From Streptomyces sp. NRRL S-646 (GTDB lineage Bacteria; Actinomycetota; Actinomycetes; Streptomycetales; Streptomycetaceae), in the NCBI RefSeq assembly GCF_000720765.1, contig NZ_JODC01000006.1, positions 248,001 to 312,000 on the forward strand: a stretch of 64,000 nt of DNA. The letters run 5' to 3'. Of the stretch, positions 1 to 8,245 are shown one piece after another. The notes under the pieces are model-generated. The model was not told the DNA's origin, ran no database searches, and was given only the letters and a program-made list of their open reading frames with translations. Each line of letters opens with the position of its first letter. The stretch's first letter is position 1. The position numbers and the translations under genes are program-made.

Positions 1-1112
1 TCTTTCGCGACCGCCTCGATGAGGTGCCAGGCGGCGCCGTGGAAGCCGCCGGCGACATAGCGGTCGGCCTCGCCCGTGAGGCGGTCGATGCCCTCGACGA
101 TGTCCCGGTCGGAGGTCTCCACCAGGCCGTCTGTGAACAGCATCAACACGTCACCGGGGCGGAGCGAGCCCTTCACGGGGTCGAACTGTGCGCCGTCGTA
201 CACACCCAGGAGCGGGCCCTCGGCCGCCTTCTCCTCCCAGCGGCCGCTGCCCGCGCTGAGCTGGAGGCCCGGCGGATGGCCCGCGGAGTAGAGCTCGTAG
301 TCGCCGGAGTCGAGGTCCAGGACCAGGTGGATCGAGGTCGCGAAACCCTCGTCCCAGTCCTGGCGGAGCAGATAGCCGTTGGCCGCCGGGAGGAACGCGT
401 GCGGGGGCAGGGAGCCGAGGAGGCCGCCGAACGCCCCGGACAGCAGCAGGGCGCGCGAGCCCGCGTCCATGCCCTTCCCGGAGACGTCAGTCAGGACGAC
501 CTCCATCGTGCGGCCGCCGTTGGTGCGGGCGGCGACCACGAAGTCGCCCGAGAACGACTGGCCGCCCGCCGGGCGCAGCGCCATCTCGCGGTGCCAGCCC
601 ATCGGCAGCGTCGGCAGCTTGCTCTGCACCCGGATGCGTTCGCGCAGGTCGAAGAGCATGGTGCCGCCGCGCCGCCAGGGCACGCCGACCCGGCTGCGGA
701 ACTGGGCGATGAGCAGACCGAAGAACCCGCAGGCGGCCACCACCAGCACGACGCCGGGGGTGACACGGGAAGGGCCCTCCGTGTAGGGCCCCAGTTTCAC
801 CGACTCCACGATCAGCGCCGTGGCCGCGGCCGCGTACAGACCGAGCAGGCTGGCGGGGCGCAGCAGCAGGCCACCGGCGACGATCGGGAGGACCAGTACG
901 GCCGGGGAGCACCACACGGAGTTGGCGAGCGTGACGGCGGCGATCAGCGGGACGGTGAGGAGCAGACCTGCGAGCGCGACCCAGTCCGAGCCGTCCCCGC
1001 GGAAGTAGTCCACGGCGCTTCTGCGCAGGCCGACACGGACCCGGTGCCACTGCATCTTCAACCGGGCCGTGAACGTCTCGGCTGCTGCGCGCCGCTCTCG
1101 TCCTGCTGCCAT
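1..1112 (-). CDS. PP2C/SpoIIE-family protein Ser phosphatase, membrane-anchored (3' end outside window)
   Basis: The reading frame starts at ATG 1112 and runs off the left edge, so at least 370 residues are present and the C-terminus is missing. About four hydrophobic segments (roughly residues 44-64, 70-86, 88-104, 120-138) precede a cytosolic SpoIIE-type phosphatase domain from about residue 165. Metal-binding motifs are visible as GGQSFSGDF (183-191) and TDVSGKGMDAG (208-218), and later SAGHPPGL and LFTDGLVE. Proteins of this class dephosphorylate anti-sigma-factor antagonists or other Ser/Thr phosphoproteins, and streptomycetes have dozens; the partner cannot be told here. It is divergent from the acetyltransferase at 1275. 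Confidence 0.9.
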   Translation of the reverse strand, partial: MAAGRERRAAAETFTARLKMQWHRVRVGLRRSAVDYFRGDGSDWVALAGLLLTVPLIAAVTLANSVWCSPAVLVLPIVAGGLLLRPASLLGLYAAAATALIVESVKLGPYTEGPSRVTPGVVLVVAACGFFGLLIAQFRSRVGVPWRRGGTMLFDLRERIRVQSKLPTLPMGWHREMALRPAGGQSFSGDFVVAARTNGGRTMEVVLTDVSGKGMDAGSRALLLSGAFGGLLGSLPPHAFLPAANGYLLRQDWDEGFATSIHLVLDLDSGDYELYSAGHPPGLQLSAGSGRWEEKAAEGPLLGVYDGAQFDPVKGSLRPGDVLMLFTDGLVETSDRDIVEGIDRLTGEADRYVAGGFHGAAWHLIEAVAK

Positions 1113-1183
1113 TAGTTCGGGACCCTATCCATCGGACCAGCTGCTTGGCACGGGAGGTCCCACTTGTCCCCCGTCCGAGGTTC

Positions 1184-1205
1184 AACTTCACAGTGAACTT
1201 CACAG
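1184..1205. promoter_or_regulatory. 12-bp-period direct repeat with embedded palindrome in divergent promoter region
   Basis: AACTTCACAG occurs twice with a 12-bp period (1184-1193 and 1196-1205). The junction makes a perfect palindrome TTCACAGTGAA (1187-1197). It sits between the divergent phosphatase (start 1112) and acetyltransferase (start 1275), so it could be an operator for either. The half-site resembles PhoP-box units (GTTCACC) but the period is 12 rather than 11, so I do not assign a regulator. Confidence 0.35.
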
Positions 1206-1274
1206 AAAGCCATTGCGGGTCCGCCAAGGCGAAATTCCCTCGCTCGTCCCGCAATGCCCTGGTAGGCATGGTTC

Positions 1275-2504
1275 ATGGGGACTGACTTGCGCGTACTGCG
1301 CCGGGAAGACTGGGACGAGTGGTACGACAACCTGATCCGCGCCTTCGGCGGGGTTCCGGAGTCGGCCGAGGAGCGGGCGCTGTGGCGTGAGCTCACCGAG
1401 ACGGACCGTTCCATCGGCGCATGGGACGGTGAGGCGTGTGTGGGCACGGCGGGCGCGTTCTCCTTCCGGCTGACCGTGCCCGGCGGGGCCGCGGTGCCCG
1501 CGGCGGGCGTGACCATGGTGTCCGTGGCCGCGACGCACCGGCGGCGCGGGGTGCTGACGTCCATGATGCGGCGCCAGTTGGACGACGTACGGTCGTGGGG
1601 CGAGCCGCTGGCCGTCCTGACGGCGTCCGAACCCGCGATCTACGGACGGTTCGGGTACGGCATCGGGACGTACCACGTCAACGCCGAGATCGACACGACG
1701 CGTGTACGGCTGTCCGTGCCGCCCGGCACCGATGACGTACGGCTGCGGTACGCCGAGCCGGCCGACGTACTCGACGCGTGTGAGGCGGTGTACGCCCAAC
1801 TGGTCGCGCGGCGGCCCGGGATGGTGGCGCGCGTTCCGGGCTGGGAGCGGCTGTGGGTGCTCGACCCGGAGAGCGAGCGGGACGGCGCCTCGCCGCTGCA
1901 GTGCGTGCTCGCGGAGCGGGACGGCGAGGTCGTCGGGTACGCACGCTTCCGGATCAATCGGGACTGGGAGCCGGCCGGGCCCAAGGGCCGGGTGCAGGCG
2001 CAGGACGTGGACGCGCTGGACCCGGCGGCGCACGCCGCGCTGTGGCGGTTCCTCTTCGACATCGACCTGACGTCGAAGGTGAGCGCGCGCGGGCGGCCGG
2101 TCGACGAGCCCTGGCAGCACATGGTGTCCGACGTCCGCCGCTGCTCGCTGCTGGTCCGGGACTCGCTGCACGTACGGCTGGTGGACGTCGGCGCCGCACT
2201 TCAGGCGCGCACGTATCAGGCGCCGGTGGACGTGGTGCTGGAGGTCGAGGACGCCTTCTGCCCCTGGAACGAGGGCCGTTGGCGGCTGACCGGCGACCCG
2301 AAGGGCGCGTCGTGCGAGCGTACGGCGGACGCAGCCGATCTCGCCCTGTCCGTACGGGAGTTGGGCTCGGCGTACCTCGGCGGTGTCCCGCTGGCGTCGC
2401 TGGCGGCGGCCGGCCGGGTGCGTGAGCTGCGCCAGGGCGCGCTGACGGAGGCGTCGCTCGCGTTGGGCTCGATGGTGGCGCCCTGGCTGCCGCACGGGTT
2501 CTAG
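1275..2504 (+). CDS. Eis-family GNAT N-acetyltransferase
   Basis: 409 residues, the normal length for the Eis family (tandem GNAT folds plus a sterol-carrier-like C-terminal domain). The acetyl-CoA loop is seen as VAATHRRRGVLTSMMRRQL (near residues 85-103) and the conserved tyrosine in AIYGRFGYG (about 122-130). The chain ends in Phe; in characterised Eis proteins the C-terminal carboxylate acts as catalytic base, so this intact end suggests an active enzyme. Eis enzymes acetylate amines of aminoglycosides and other polyamines; the natural substrate here is unknown. No strong ribosome-binding site is visible before ATG 1275. It converges on the glycosylase gene with only 7 bp between. Confidence 0.88.
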   Translation: MGTDLRVLRREDWDEWYDNLIRAFGGVPESAEERALWRELTETDRSIGAWDGEACVGTAGAFSFRLTVPGGAAVPAAGVTMVSVAATHRRRGVLTSMMRRQLDDVRSWGEPLAVLTASEPAIYGRFGYGIGTYHVNAEIDTTRVRLSVPPGTDDVRLRYAEPADVLDACEAVYAQLVARRPGMVARVPGWERLWVLDPESERDGASPLQCVLAERDGEVVGYARFRINRDWEPAGPKGRVQAQDVDALDPAAHAALWRFLFDIDLTSKVSARGRPVDEPWQHMVSDVRRCSLLVRDSLHVRLVDVGAALQARTYQAPVDVVLEVEDAFCPWNEGRWRLTGDPKGASCERTADAADLALSVRELGSAYLGGVPLASLAAAGRVRELRQGALTEASLALGSMVAPWLPHGF

Positions 2505-2511
2505 CGGCGCA

Positions 2512-3321
2512 TCAGCGCTGTTGGCAGGTGGGGCACCAGAAGAGGTTGCGGGCGGCGAGGTCGGCGGTGCGGATCTCGCCGGCGCAGATGTGGCAGGGCA
2601 GGGTGGCCCGGCGGTAGACGTACACCTCGCCGCCGTGGTCGTCGACGCGTGGCGGGCGGCCCATCGCCTCCGGGGTGTGTTCCGGGCGGACGGTGTCGAT
2701 GCGGTTGTGGCGGACGCCCTCGTGCATCAGCTCGACCAGGTCGGACCAGATCGCGTCCCACTCGGCCGGGGTGACGTCCTTGCCGGCGCGGTAGGGGTCG
2801 ATGCCGTGACGGAAGAGGACCTCGGCGCGGTAGACGTTGCCGACGCCTGCGATCACCTTCTGGTCCATGAGGAGGGCGGCGATCGTCGTACGGCTGCGGG
2901 TGATTCGTCGGTACGCCGTCTGCGGGTCGGCGTCGTCGCGCAGGGGATCGGGGCCGAGGCGGTCGTGTATCGCCTGCTTCTCGGTGTCCGTGATCAGGGC
3001 GCAGGTCGTGGGGCCGCGCAGGTCGACGTACGAGGTGGTGTTCGCGAGGCGGAGGCGGACGGTGTCCGTGGGCGGGGGTGCCGGTGCGTCGCCAAAGGTG
3101 ACCTTGCCGAAGAGGCCGAGGTGGATGTGGACCCAGTCGGTGTCGCGGAAGCCGAGGAAGAGGTGTTTGCCGTGGGCTTCGGTGTGGGTGAGTTCGGCGG
3201 TGTTGAGGAGTTCTGCGGCGTCGGAGAATTTGCCCTGGGGGCTGGTGACGTGGGGGTGGGTGCCGAGGAATTTTTTGGCGTAGTCCTTGGCCAGGCGGTG
3301 GATTGTGTGCCCCTCTGGCAC
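2512..3321 (-). CDS. Fpg/Nei-family DNA glycosylase/AP lyase (endonuclease VIII-like)
   Basis: 269 residues beginning MPEGHTIHR: after Met removal Pro1 is the Schiff-base nucleophile and Glu2 the catalytic acid, and PEGHTIHR is the Nei rather than Fpg start. The C-terminus carries a zinc finger C-x2-C-x16-C-x2-C, preceded by the helix-two-turn-helix region VIAGVGNVYRAEVLFR. It excises oxidised pyrimidines and nicks the abasic strand in base-excision repair. ATG 3321 follows a purine-rich GGAGCCACC-type leader. The rpiB gene lies upstream on the same strand, but 225 bp containing a dispersed repeat separate them, so an operon is doubtful. Confidence 0.93.
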   Translation of the reverse strand: MPEGHTIHRLAKDYAKKFLGTHPHVTSPQGKFSDAAELLNTAELTHTEAHGKHLFLGFRDTDWVHIHLGLFGKVTFGDAPAPPPTDTVRLRLANTTSYVDLRGPTTCALITDTEKQAIHDRLGPDPLRDDADPQTAYRRITRSRTTIAALLMDQKVIAGVGNVYRAEVLFRHGIDPYRAGKDVTPAEWDAIWSDLVELMHEGVRHNRIDTVRPEHTPEAMGRPPRVDDHGGEVYVYRRATLPCHICAGEIRTADLAARNLFWCPTCQQR

Positions 3322-3390
3322 GGTGGCTCCTGTTCCTCCGTGGGTGGGGGCGGGTGGGGGCCCGCGGCGGAGCCGCTGATGGATGTAGCT

Positions 3391-3543
3391 CGCCCCCGCC
3401 GCCCTTACCCGTTCCCATCCCCAGGGGCTGCCGCCCCTTCGGTCCCACCCAGGGGGCTCTGCCCCCTGGACCCCCTGTCGGCCTGAACGGCCTCGTCCTC
3501 AAACGCCGGACGGGCTGAAAAGCTCGGGGGCCGGACGGGCTGA
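3391..3543. repeat. Modular streptomycete intergenic repeat, copy 1
   Basis: Between the glycosylase and rpiB genes. One end carries a module reading CGCCCCCGCCGCCCTTACCC, then the hairpin CCAGGGGGCTCTGCCCCCTG, and the other end the core GTCCTCAAACGCCGGACGGG followed by a second GGCCGGACGGGCTGA. The same modules recur near 14562-14637, 45541-45716 and 59974-60154. All four copies lie immediately 3' of a gene, consistent with transcript ends. Confidence 0.75.
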
Positions 3544-3546
3544 GAA

Positions 3547-4032
3547 TTACTGCTGCGGGTGGTGGGGCGGGATGGGCGGCAGGTCGCCGGTTGTCTCGTA
3601 GGCCGCGAGCATGTCGATGCGGCGGATGTGGCGCTCGTCCTCGGAGAACGGGGTGCCCAGGAAGGTCTCGACGAACTTTGTCGCCTCCTCCTGCGTGTGC
3701 ATGCGTGCGCCCACCGCCACGACGTTGGCGTTGTTGTGCTGGCGGCCGAGGGAGGCCGTCTCCTCGCTCCAGGCGAGGGCCGCGCGGACGCCCTTGACCT
3801 TGTTCGCGGCGATCTGCTCGCCGTTGCCGGAGCCGCCGATCACGATGCCGAGGGAGTCGGGGTCCGCGGCCGTCCGCTCCGCGGCGCGGAGGCAGAAGGG
3901 CGGGTAGTCGTCCTGGGCGTCGTAGATGTGGGGGCCGCAGTCGACGGGGTCGTGGCCTGCCGCCTTGAGCCACTCGACGAGGTGGTTCTTGAGTTCGAAG
4001 CCCGCATGGTCGGAGCCGAGATACACGCGCAT
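3547..4032 (-). CDS. rpiB: Ribose-5-phosphate isomerase B (RpiB/LacAB family)
   Basis: 161 residues; starts MRVYLGSDHAGFELK, the phosphate/ring-opening region of RpiB. The active-site loop reads GGSGNGEQIAANK (about 65-77). Ser occupies the position of the E. coli-type catalytic Cys and Glu supplies the base, as in the mycobacterial enzyme class. HNNANVVAVGARM and the C-terminal RRIDMLAAYE region are family hallmarks. It interconverts ribose-5-phosphate and ribulose-5-phosphate in the pentose phosphate pathway. The His/Pro-rich tail (PPIPPHHPQQ) is a lineage decoration. Confidence 0.95.
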   Translation of the reverse strand: MRVYLGSDHAGFELKNHLVEWLKAAGHDPVDCGPHIYDAQDDYPPFCLRAAERTAADPDSLGIVIGGSGNGEQIAANKVKGVRAALAWSEETASLGRQHNNANVVAVGARMHTQEEATKFVETFLGTPFSEDERHIRRIDMLAAYETTGDLPPIPPHHPQQ

Positions 4033-4122
4033 GGTTCCGAGTGTGACATGGCTGTTTCCGGGCGGCAGCCTCGGGTCTCGGCCGGGAGAGAAGGGGGTCC
4101 AGCACAGCGGCCCCGACCAAGG

Positions 4123-4249
4123 AACCTCAAGTAAACCTCAAGTAACGATCTGGATTCAAAGGTTCACGAATTCCTTTGCCTCCGTTTCACTGGACCAACT
4201 CGTACGCGACCCGTACGGGACCGCTCACCCGGCGCAAAGGAATTCCCCC
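4123..4249 (+). promoter_or_regulatory. Structured 5' leader of amino-acid permease with alternative pairings over the ribosome-binding site
   Basis: GAATTCCTTTGC (4168-4179) is perfectly complementary to GCAAAGGAATTC (4234-4245), which contains the permease Shine-Dalgarno AAAGGA just before ATG 4250. An upstream CAAAGG (4157-4162) can instead pair with CCTTTG (4173-4178) inside the left arm, so the two pairings exclude each other. Upstream is a tandem 11-bp repeat AACCTCAAGTA (4123-4133, 4134-4144). The arrangement looks like an RBS-sequestering switch. No known riboswitch class is recognised and the transcription start is unknown. Confidence 0.5.
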
Positions 4250-5677
4250 ATGACTGGTCTCCAGGCCGGCCTCAAGAACCGCCATCTGTCGATGATCGCC
4301 ATCGGTGGCGTCATCGGCGCCGGCCTCTTCGTCGGCTCCAGCTCCGGTATCGCCACCGCGGGACCGGGCATCCTCCTGTCGTACGCCCTCGTCGGCACGC
4401 TCGTCGTCCTTGTGATGCGCATGCTCGGCGAGATGTCCGCCGCCAACCCGACCTCCGGCTCGTTCTCTGCGCACGCGGACCGGGCCCTCGGCCGCTGGGC
4501 CGGCTTCTCCATCGGCTGGCTCTACTGGTTCTTCTGGGTCGTGGTGCTCGCGGTGGAGGCCACCGCCGGGGCCAAGATCCTCGCGGGGTGGATGCCGGCC
4601 GTTCCGCAGTGGGGCTGGGCCCTCATCGTGATGGCGGTGCTGACCGCCACCAACCTCGTGTCGGTCGGTTCCTACGGCGAGTTCGAGTTCTGGTTCGCCG
4701 GGATCAAGGTCGTCGCGATCGGTGCGTTCATCGTGGTCGGCGGGCTCGCGGTCTTCGGTGTGCTGCCGGGCGTCGACAGCGACAAGGCCGGCCTGAGCAA
4801 CCTCACCGGCCACGGCGGCTTCCTGCCCCACGGGCCCGGCGCGATCCTCACCGGCGTACTGCTGGTCGTCTTCTCCTTCATGGGCAGTGAGATCGCGACG
4901 CTGGCGGCGGGTGAGTCGGAGGACCCGCAGCGGGCCGTCACCAAGTCGACCAACAGCATCATCTGGCGTATCGCGGTCTTCTACCTGGGCTCGATCTTCG
5001 TCGTCGTGACGCTGCTGCCGTGGAACGACCCGTCGATCAAGAAGCAGGGCTCCTACGTCGCGGCCCTCGACTCCCTGGGTATCGCGCACGCCGGTCAGAT
5101 CATGAACTTCATCGTGCTGACGTCGGTGCTGTCCTGTCTCAACTCGGGTCTGTACACGGCCTCCCGGATGGCCTTCTCGCTCGGTGAGCGGGGGGACGCG
5201 CCGAAGGCGTTCGCGAGGACGACCTCGCGGGGCGTTCCGATGGCCGCGATCCTCGCGTCCGTCGTCTTCGGGTTCGTCGCCGTGTTCTTCAACTACAAGT
5301 TCCCGGACTCGGTCTTCCTCTTCCTGGTCAACTCCAGTGGTGCGGTGGCCCTGTTCGTGTGGCTGGTCATCTGCTTCTCGCAGCTGCGGATGCGGAAGAT
5401 CATCCAGGCCGAGGCGCCGGAGAAGCTGGTCGTGAAGATGTGGCTGTACCCGTATCTGACCTGGGCGACGGCCGCGCTGATCGTGTTCGTGCTCGGTTAC
5501 ATGCTCACGGACACGGAGCACGACGGGCGCGAGACCGTGCTGCTGTCGCTGCTTGTCGCGGCGGTCGTGCTGGTCGTAGCCGTGGTGAAGGAGAAGGTGC
5601 GTGGGGGCGGCCGGGCGGTTGTCGCGGGCGCGTCCTCGGCGGCGGTGCAGGACCAGGGCAAGGTCAAGACCGGCTGA
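4250..5677 (+). CDS. APC-superfamily amino-acid permease (GABA/aromatic permease-like)
   Basis: 475 residues with about 12 membrane helices. The first helix carries GGVIGAGLFVGSS, the broken-helix substrate site of the amino-acid transporter family, after a short cytosolic LKNRHLSMIA. The loop FGEFEFWFAGIKV and the SEIATLAAGESEDP segment are typical of the GABA/proline/aromatic permease branch. It imports an amino acid by proton symport; the substrate is not predictable. ATG 4250 is chosen because homology starts there and AAAGGA lies 8 nt upstream. It is about 60 % similar by eye to the permease at 17070. The self-complementary leader suggests translational control. Confidence 0.9.
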   Translation: MTGLQAGLKNRHLSMIAIGGVIGAGLFVGSSSGIATAGPGILLSYALVGTLVVLVMRMLGEMSAANPTSGSFSAHADRALGRWAGFSIGWLYWFFWVVVLAVEATAGAKILAGWMPAVPQWGWALIVMAVLTATNLVSVGSYGEFEFWFAGIKVVAIGAFIVVGGLAVFGVLPGVDSDKAGLSNLTGHGGFLPHGPGAILTGVLLVVFSFMGSEIATLAAGESEDPQRAVTKSTNSIIWRIAVFYLGSIFVVVTLLPWNDPSIKKQGSYVAALDSLGIAHAGQIMNFIVLTSVLSCLNSGLYTASRMAFSLGERGDAPKAFARTTSRGVPMAAILASVVFGFVAVFFNYKFPDSVFLFLVNSSGAVALFVWLVICFSQLRMRKIIQAEAPEKLVVKMWLYPYLTWATAALIVFVLGYMLTDTEHDGRETVLLSLLVAAVVLVVAVVKEKVRGGGRAVVAGASSAAVQDQGKVKTG

Positions 5678-5702
5678 CCCCGGTGGTGTTGTGTGCGGCT
5701 GA

Positions 5703-5735
5703 GGGGCCTGCGGCGCTGTGAACGCCGCGGGCCCC
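5703..5735. terminator. Hairpin between convergent genes
   Basis: Inverted repeat GGGGCCTGCGGCG (5703-5715) / CGCCGCGGGCCCC (5723-5735) with one mismatch and a 7-nt loop. It sits between the converging permease and kinase genes, so it probably ends transcription in both directions. There is no long T-run. Confidence 0.6.
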
Positions 5736-5757
5736 TTGGCGTGCTCGCCACTCGGCT

Positions 5758-8073
5758 TCACAGCACCGTGAAGCTGTCCTTGACCCTGTCGTAGGTCCTG
5801 AGGGCATGGGTCTCGGTCTCCGGCTGGTACCAGGTGTTGATCTGGTACGACTTCCCGTCCTGGTCGAAGCCCAGTAGCCGGGCGTGCCAAGGGGTGCCCT
5901 TCAGGGTGAAGGTGTACTCCCAGACCACGGCCGGGTTGCCGCGGAACGTCGTCTTCTCCAGGCGGATCTTCCGGTAGTCCTGGCCCTGGTGGGCGTCCTG
6001 CTCCGACTTCTGCCAGGTCTCCATCAGGTCGCCGCGGGCGAGGGACGACTTGGCCACCAGCTCCTGTGTGCCGTCGGGGGACGTGTAGTGCACCTCCGCC
6101 CCCGTCTTCAGGTCCCGCCGCCAGCCCTGCGGCGGCGCCCACGCGAACCCGCCGGCCTCCCGGTGCGCGCCCGGGGGCAGGCTCTGCGGCCTGGACGTGC
6201 CCTCCACCGTGGGCGACGGGCTGCCGGCGGGTGTGGTGGCGGACGTCGTCGGTGATGTCGAGGAGCCTGCATGGTTCCCGCCGGGCGAGCCGGAGTTCGT
6301 CAGAAGGAGTACGGCGACCACGGCACCGGCCGCCACCAGACCGACGGCAGCCACGAGTACGGGACGGCGAGGGCTGCGGTGGGGGACGGCGGGGCCGGTG
6401 AGGAGTTCACCTTCGGGGGCGCGGAGGGGGTGGGGGCCCAGGGCGGGGCGGCTCTGCCGGGTGTTCGGGTAGGCGTCCGGGGGCGGCCCCTGGGGGCCCG
6501 GGTGCGCGACTGCTCCGGGGCCGGAGCCGTTGTGCTGCGCGGGCGGCTCGGTGACCTTGTGGGGGCGGATGAGGGAGACACCGGATCGCTGGGGTGCCGG
6601 GGGCGACGAATTGGCAACCGGGGGTGCGGAGTTGGCGGACGGGGTCTCGGAACGGACCTCCGAGCGCAGTTCGGAGGGGACTTCGGTGGAGGCGTTGGGG
6701 AGCTGCACCGGTACCGAGGGCGCGGGAGGTGTGGGGGGCGCTTGCGGAGACGGGGATGCCTTTGTCGCGGGTGTGGCGGGAGGTCGTTGTGCTGCCGTGT
6801 GGTGGTGCGGGGCCTCGGGGATGGTGGTCGGGGCCGGGGGGCGGTCCCGGCGGAGGTCGTGGGTGTCCGGCAGTTCTTGGGGTATCGCGTCCTCGACGGG
6901 GGCGGGCGCGGGTTGCCTGGGGTCGCGTGCGGCGCGTACCAGGCGGGTGTCCAGGTAGGCCGGGGTGGGCCCCTCGGTCGAGGCGGCGGGGGTGTCCAGG
7001 CCTCCGGGGGCGTCGGCCGCGCCGGGCTGCTCGGGCTCCGGCTCGGCTTCGGCACGCGCCGTTCCTTCGGCCGCAGTAGCACCGGACGAATTCGGGTCGG
7101 CGCCCTCGGCCGGTTCGGTCCCGGGTGGCTCCTGGGACTCGGACGGCACTTGCGTCGGCCGGCCGGACACCGTCCCCGCACCGAGCCCATCCTCCTCCGC
7201 TGCGCCATCGCCAACGGGGAGAGTCGGCGTAGGCGCCGGGTACGCGACCGGGCGTAGGGCCTCCTCCAGGTCGGGCAGGGACGGGCGGACCGAGGGGTCC
7301 TTCTCCAGCAGGGCTGCCAGGACATCGCGCAGGGGGCCTGCTGCGGCAGGGAGTGCGGGCTCCTCGTAGAGGACCGCGTGCAGTGTGGCCAGGGTCGTGT
7401 CGCGGGAGAAGGGGGAGCGGCCGCCCAGGGCCGCGCAGAGTGTCGCGCCCAGTGACCACACGTCCGACGGCGGGCCCTGGGGGCGGCCGGAGATGCGTTC
7501 GGGGGCCATGTAGTCGGGGGAGCCGACGAGCATGCCGACCATGGTGAGCGCCTTGGCGTCCTGGATCGCGGCGATGCCGAAGTCGGTGAGGACGATGCGC
7601 CGGCCGCTGCCCTCCACCAGGACGTTCCCCGGTTTGATGTCCCGGTGCAGGACACCGCGTGCATGCACCTGACGCAGCGCCGCCACCAGCCCGAGGCCGA
7701 TCCGCGCCGTCTCGCCCGGCCCCAGCGGCCCCTCCTCCACCATGATCCGTTCGAGGGAGCGGCCGACGACCAGCTCCATGACGATCCACAGGCGTTCGCC
7801 CTCGTCGACGACGTCGTAGACCCGCACGACGTTGGGATGGTCGATCCGGGCGGTGGCCCTGGCCTCCCGCAGTGTGCGTTCGCGGCGGGTGCGGGTGTCC
7901 TCCGCGTCCAGGCCGTCTATGCGCATCTCCTTGACGGCGACCGGGCGGTCGAGCATCTCGTCGGCGGCTCGCCACACCCGCCCCATTCCCCCCTGGCCGA
8001 TGCTTTCGACCAACCGATAGCGCCCCGTCACCAGCAACCCTGGAACTCCGCCGCTTCTCGCATTCCCCGGCAA
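5758..8073 (-). CDS. Receptor-type Ser/Thr protein kinase with extracellular C-terminal domain
   Basis: 771 residues. The kinase domain spans about 18-285, with glycine loop IGQGGMGRVW, ATP lysine in VAVKEM (K48), catalytic HRDIKPGN (143-150, D145), DFG (164-166) and activation-loop GSPDYMAPE. A Pro/Ala/Ser-rich linker of about 270 residues leads to one membrane helix (about 565-590). An extracellular domain of about 135 residues starts GGFAW and ends DSFTVL. That last domain is strongly similar to the C-terminus of the separate membrane protein at 51958. PASTA repeats are absent. The start at TTG 8073 is uncertain; a GTG about 15 codons in is possible. It is divergent from the LPKTG protein at 8246. 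Confidence 0.92.
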   Translation of the reverse strand: MPGNARSGGVPGLLVTGRYRLVESIGQGGMGRVWRAADEMLDRPVAVKEMRIDGLDAEDTRTRRERTLREARATARIDHPNVVRVYDVVDEGERLWIVMELVVGRSLERIMVEEGPLGPGETARIGLGLVAALRQVHARGVLHRDIKPGNVLVEGSGRRIVLTDFGIAAIQDAKALTMVGMLVGSPDYMAPERISGRPQGPPSDVWSLGATLCAALGGRSPFSRDTTLATLHAVLYEEPALPAAAGPLRDVLAALLEKDPSVRPSLPDLEEALRPVAYPAPTPTLPVGDGAAEEDGLGAGTVSGRPTQVPSESQEPPGTEPAEGADPNSSGATAAEGTARAEAEPEPEQPGAADAPGGLDTPAASTEGPTPAYLDTRLVRAARDPRQPAPAPVEDAIPQELPDTHDLRRDRPPAPTTIPEAPHHHTAAQRPPATPATKASPSPQAPPTPPAPSVPVQLPNASTEVPSELRSEVRSETPSANSAPPVANSSPPAPQRSGVSLIRPHKVTEPPAQHNGSGPGAVAHPGPQGPPPDAYPNTRQSRPALGPHPLRAPEGELLTGPAVPHRSPRRPVLVAAVGLVAAGAVVAVLLLTNSGSPGGNHAGSSTSPTTSATTPAGSPSPTVEGTSRPQSLPPGAHREAGGFAWAPPQGWRRDLKTGAEVHYTSPDGTQELVAKSSLARGDLMETWQKSEQDAHQGQDYRKIRLEKTTFRGNPAVVWEYTFTLKGTPWHARLLGFDQDGKSYQINTWYQPETETHALRTYDRVKDSFTVL

Positions 8074-8245
8074 TCCGCTGCACCCCCTCAGCCACCGAAA
8101 ATCTCTGAACTACCTCAATTACCTCGATCGCGCCCCGACTGAAACACAATGGTCACACTTCATGGCGTACCAGCATAGTGCGGAGAAATCTTGTGGTAGC
8201 TCTTCAAGTACTGCGAATTCAGGCGCAGCCAAGGGGGATGTGAAC

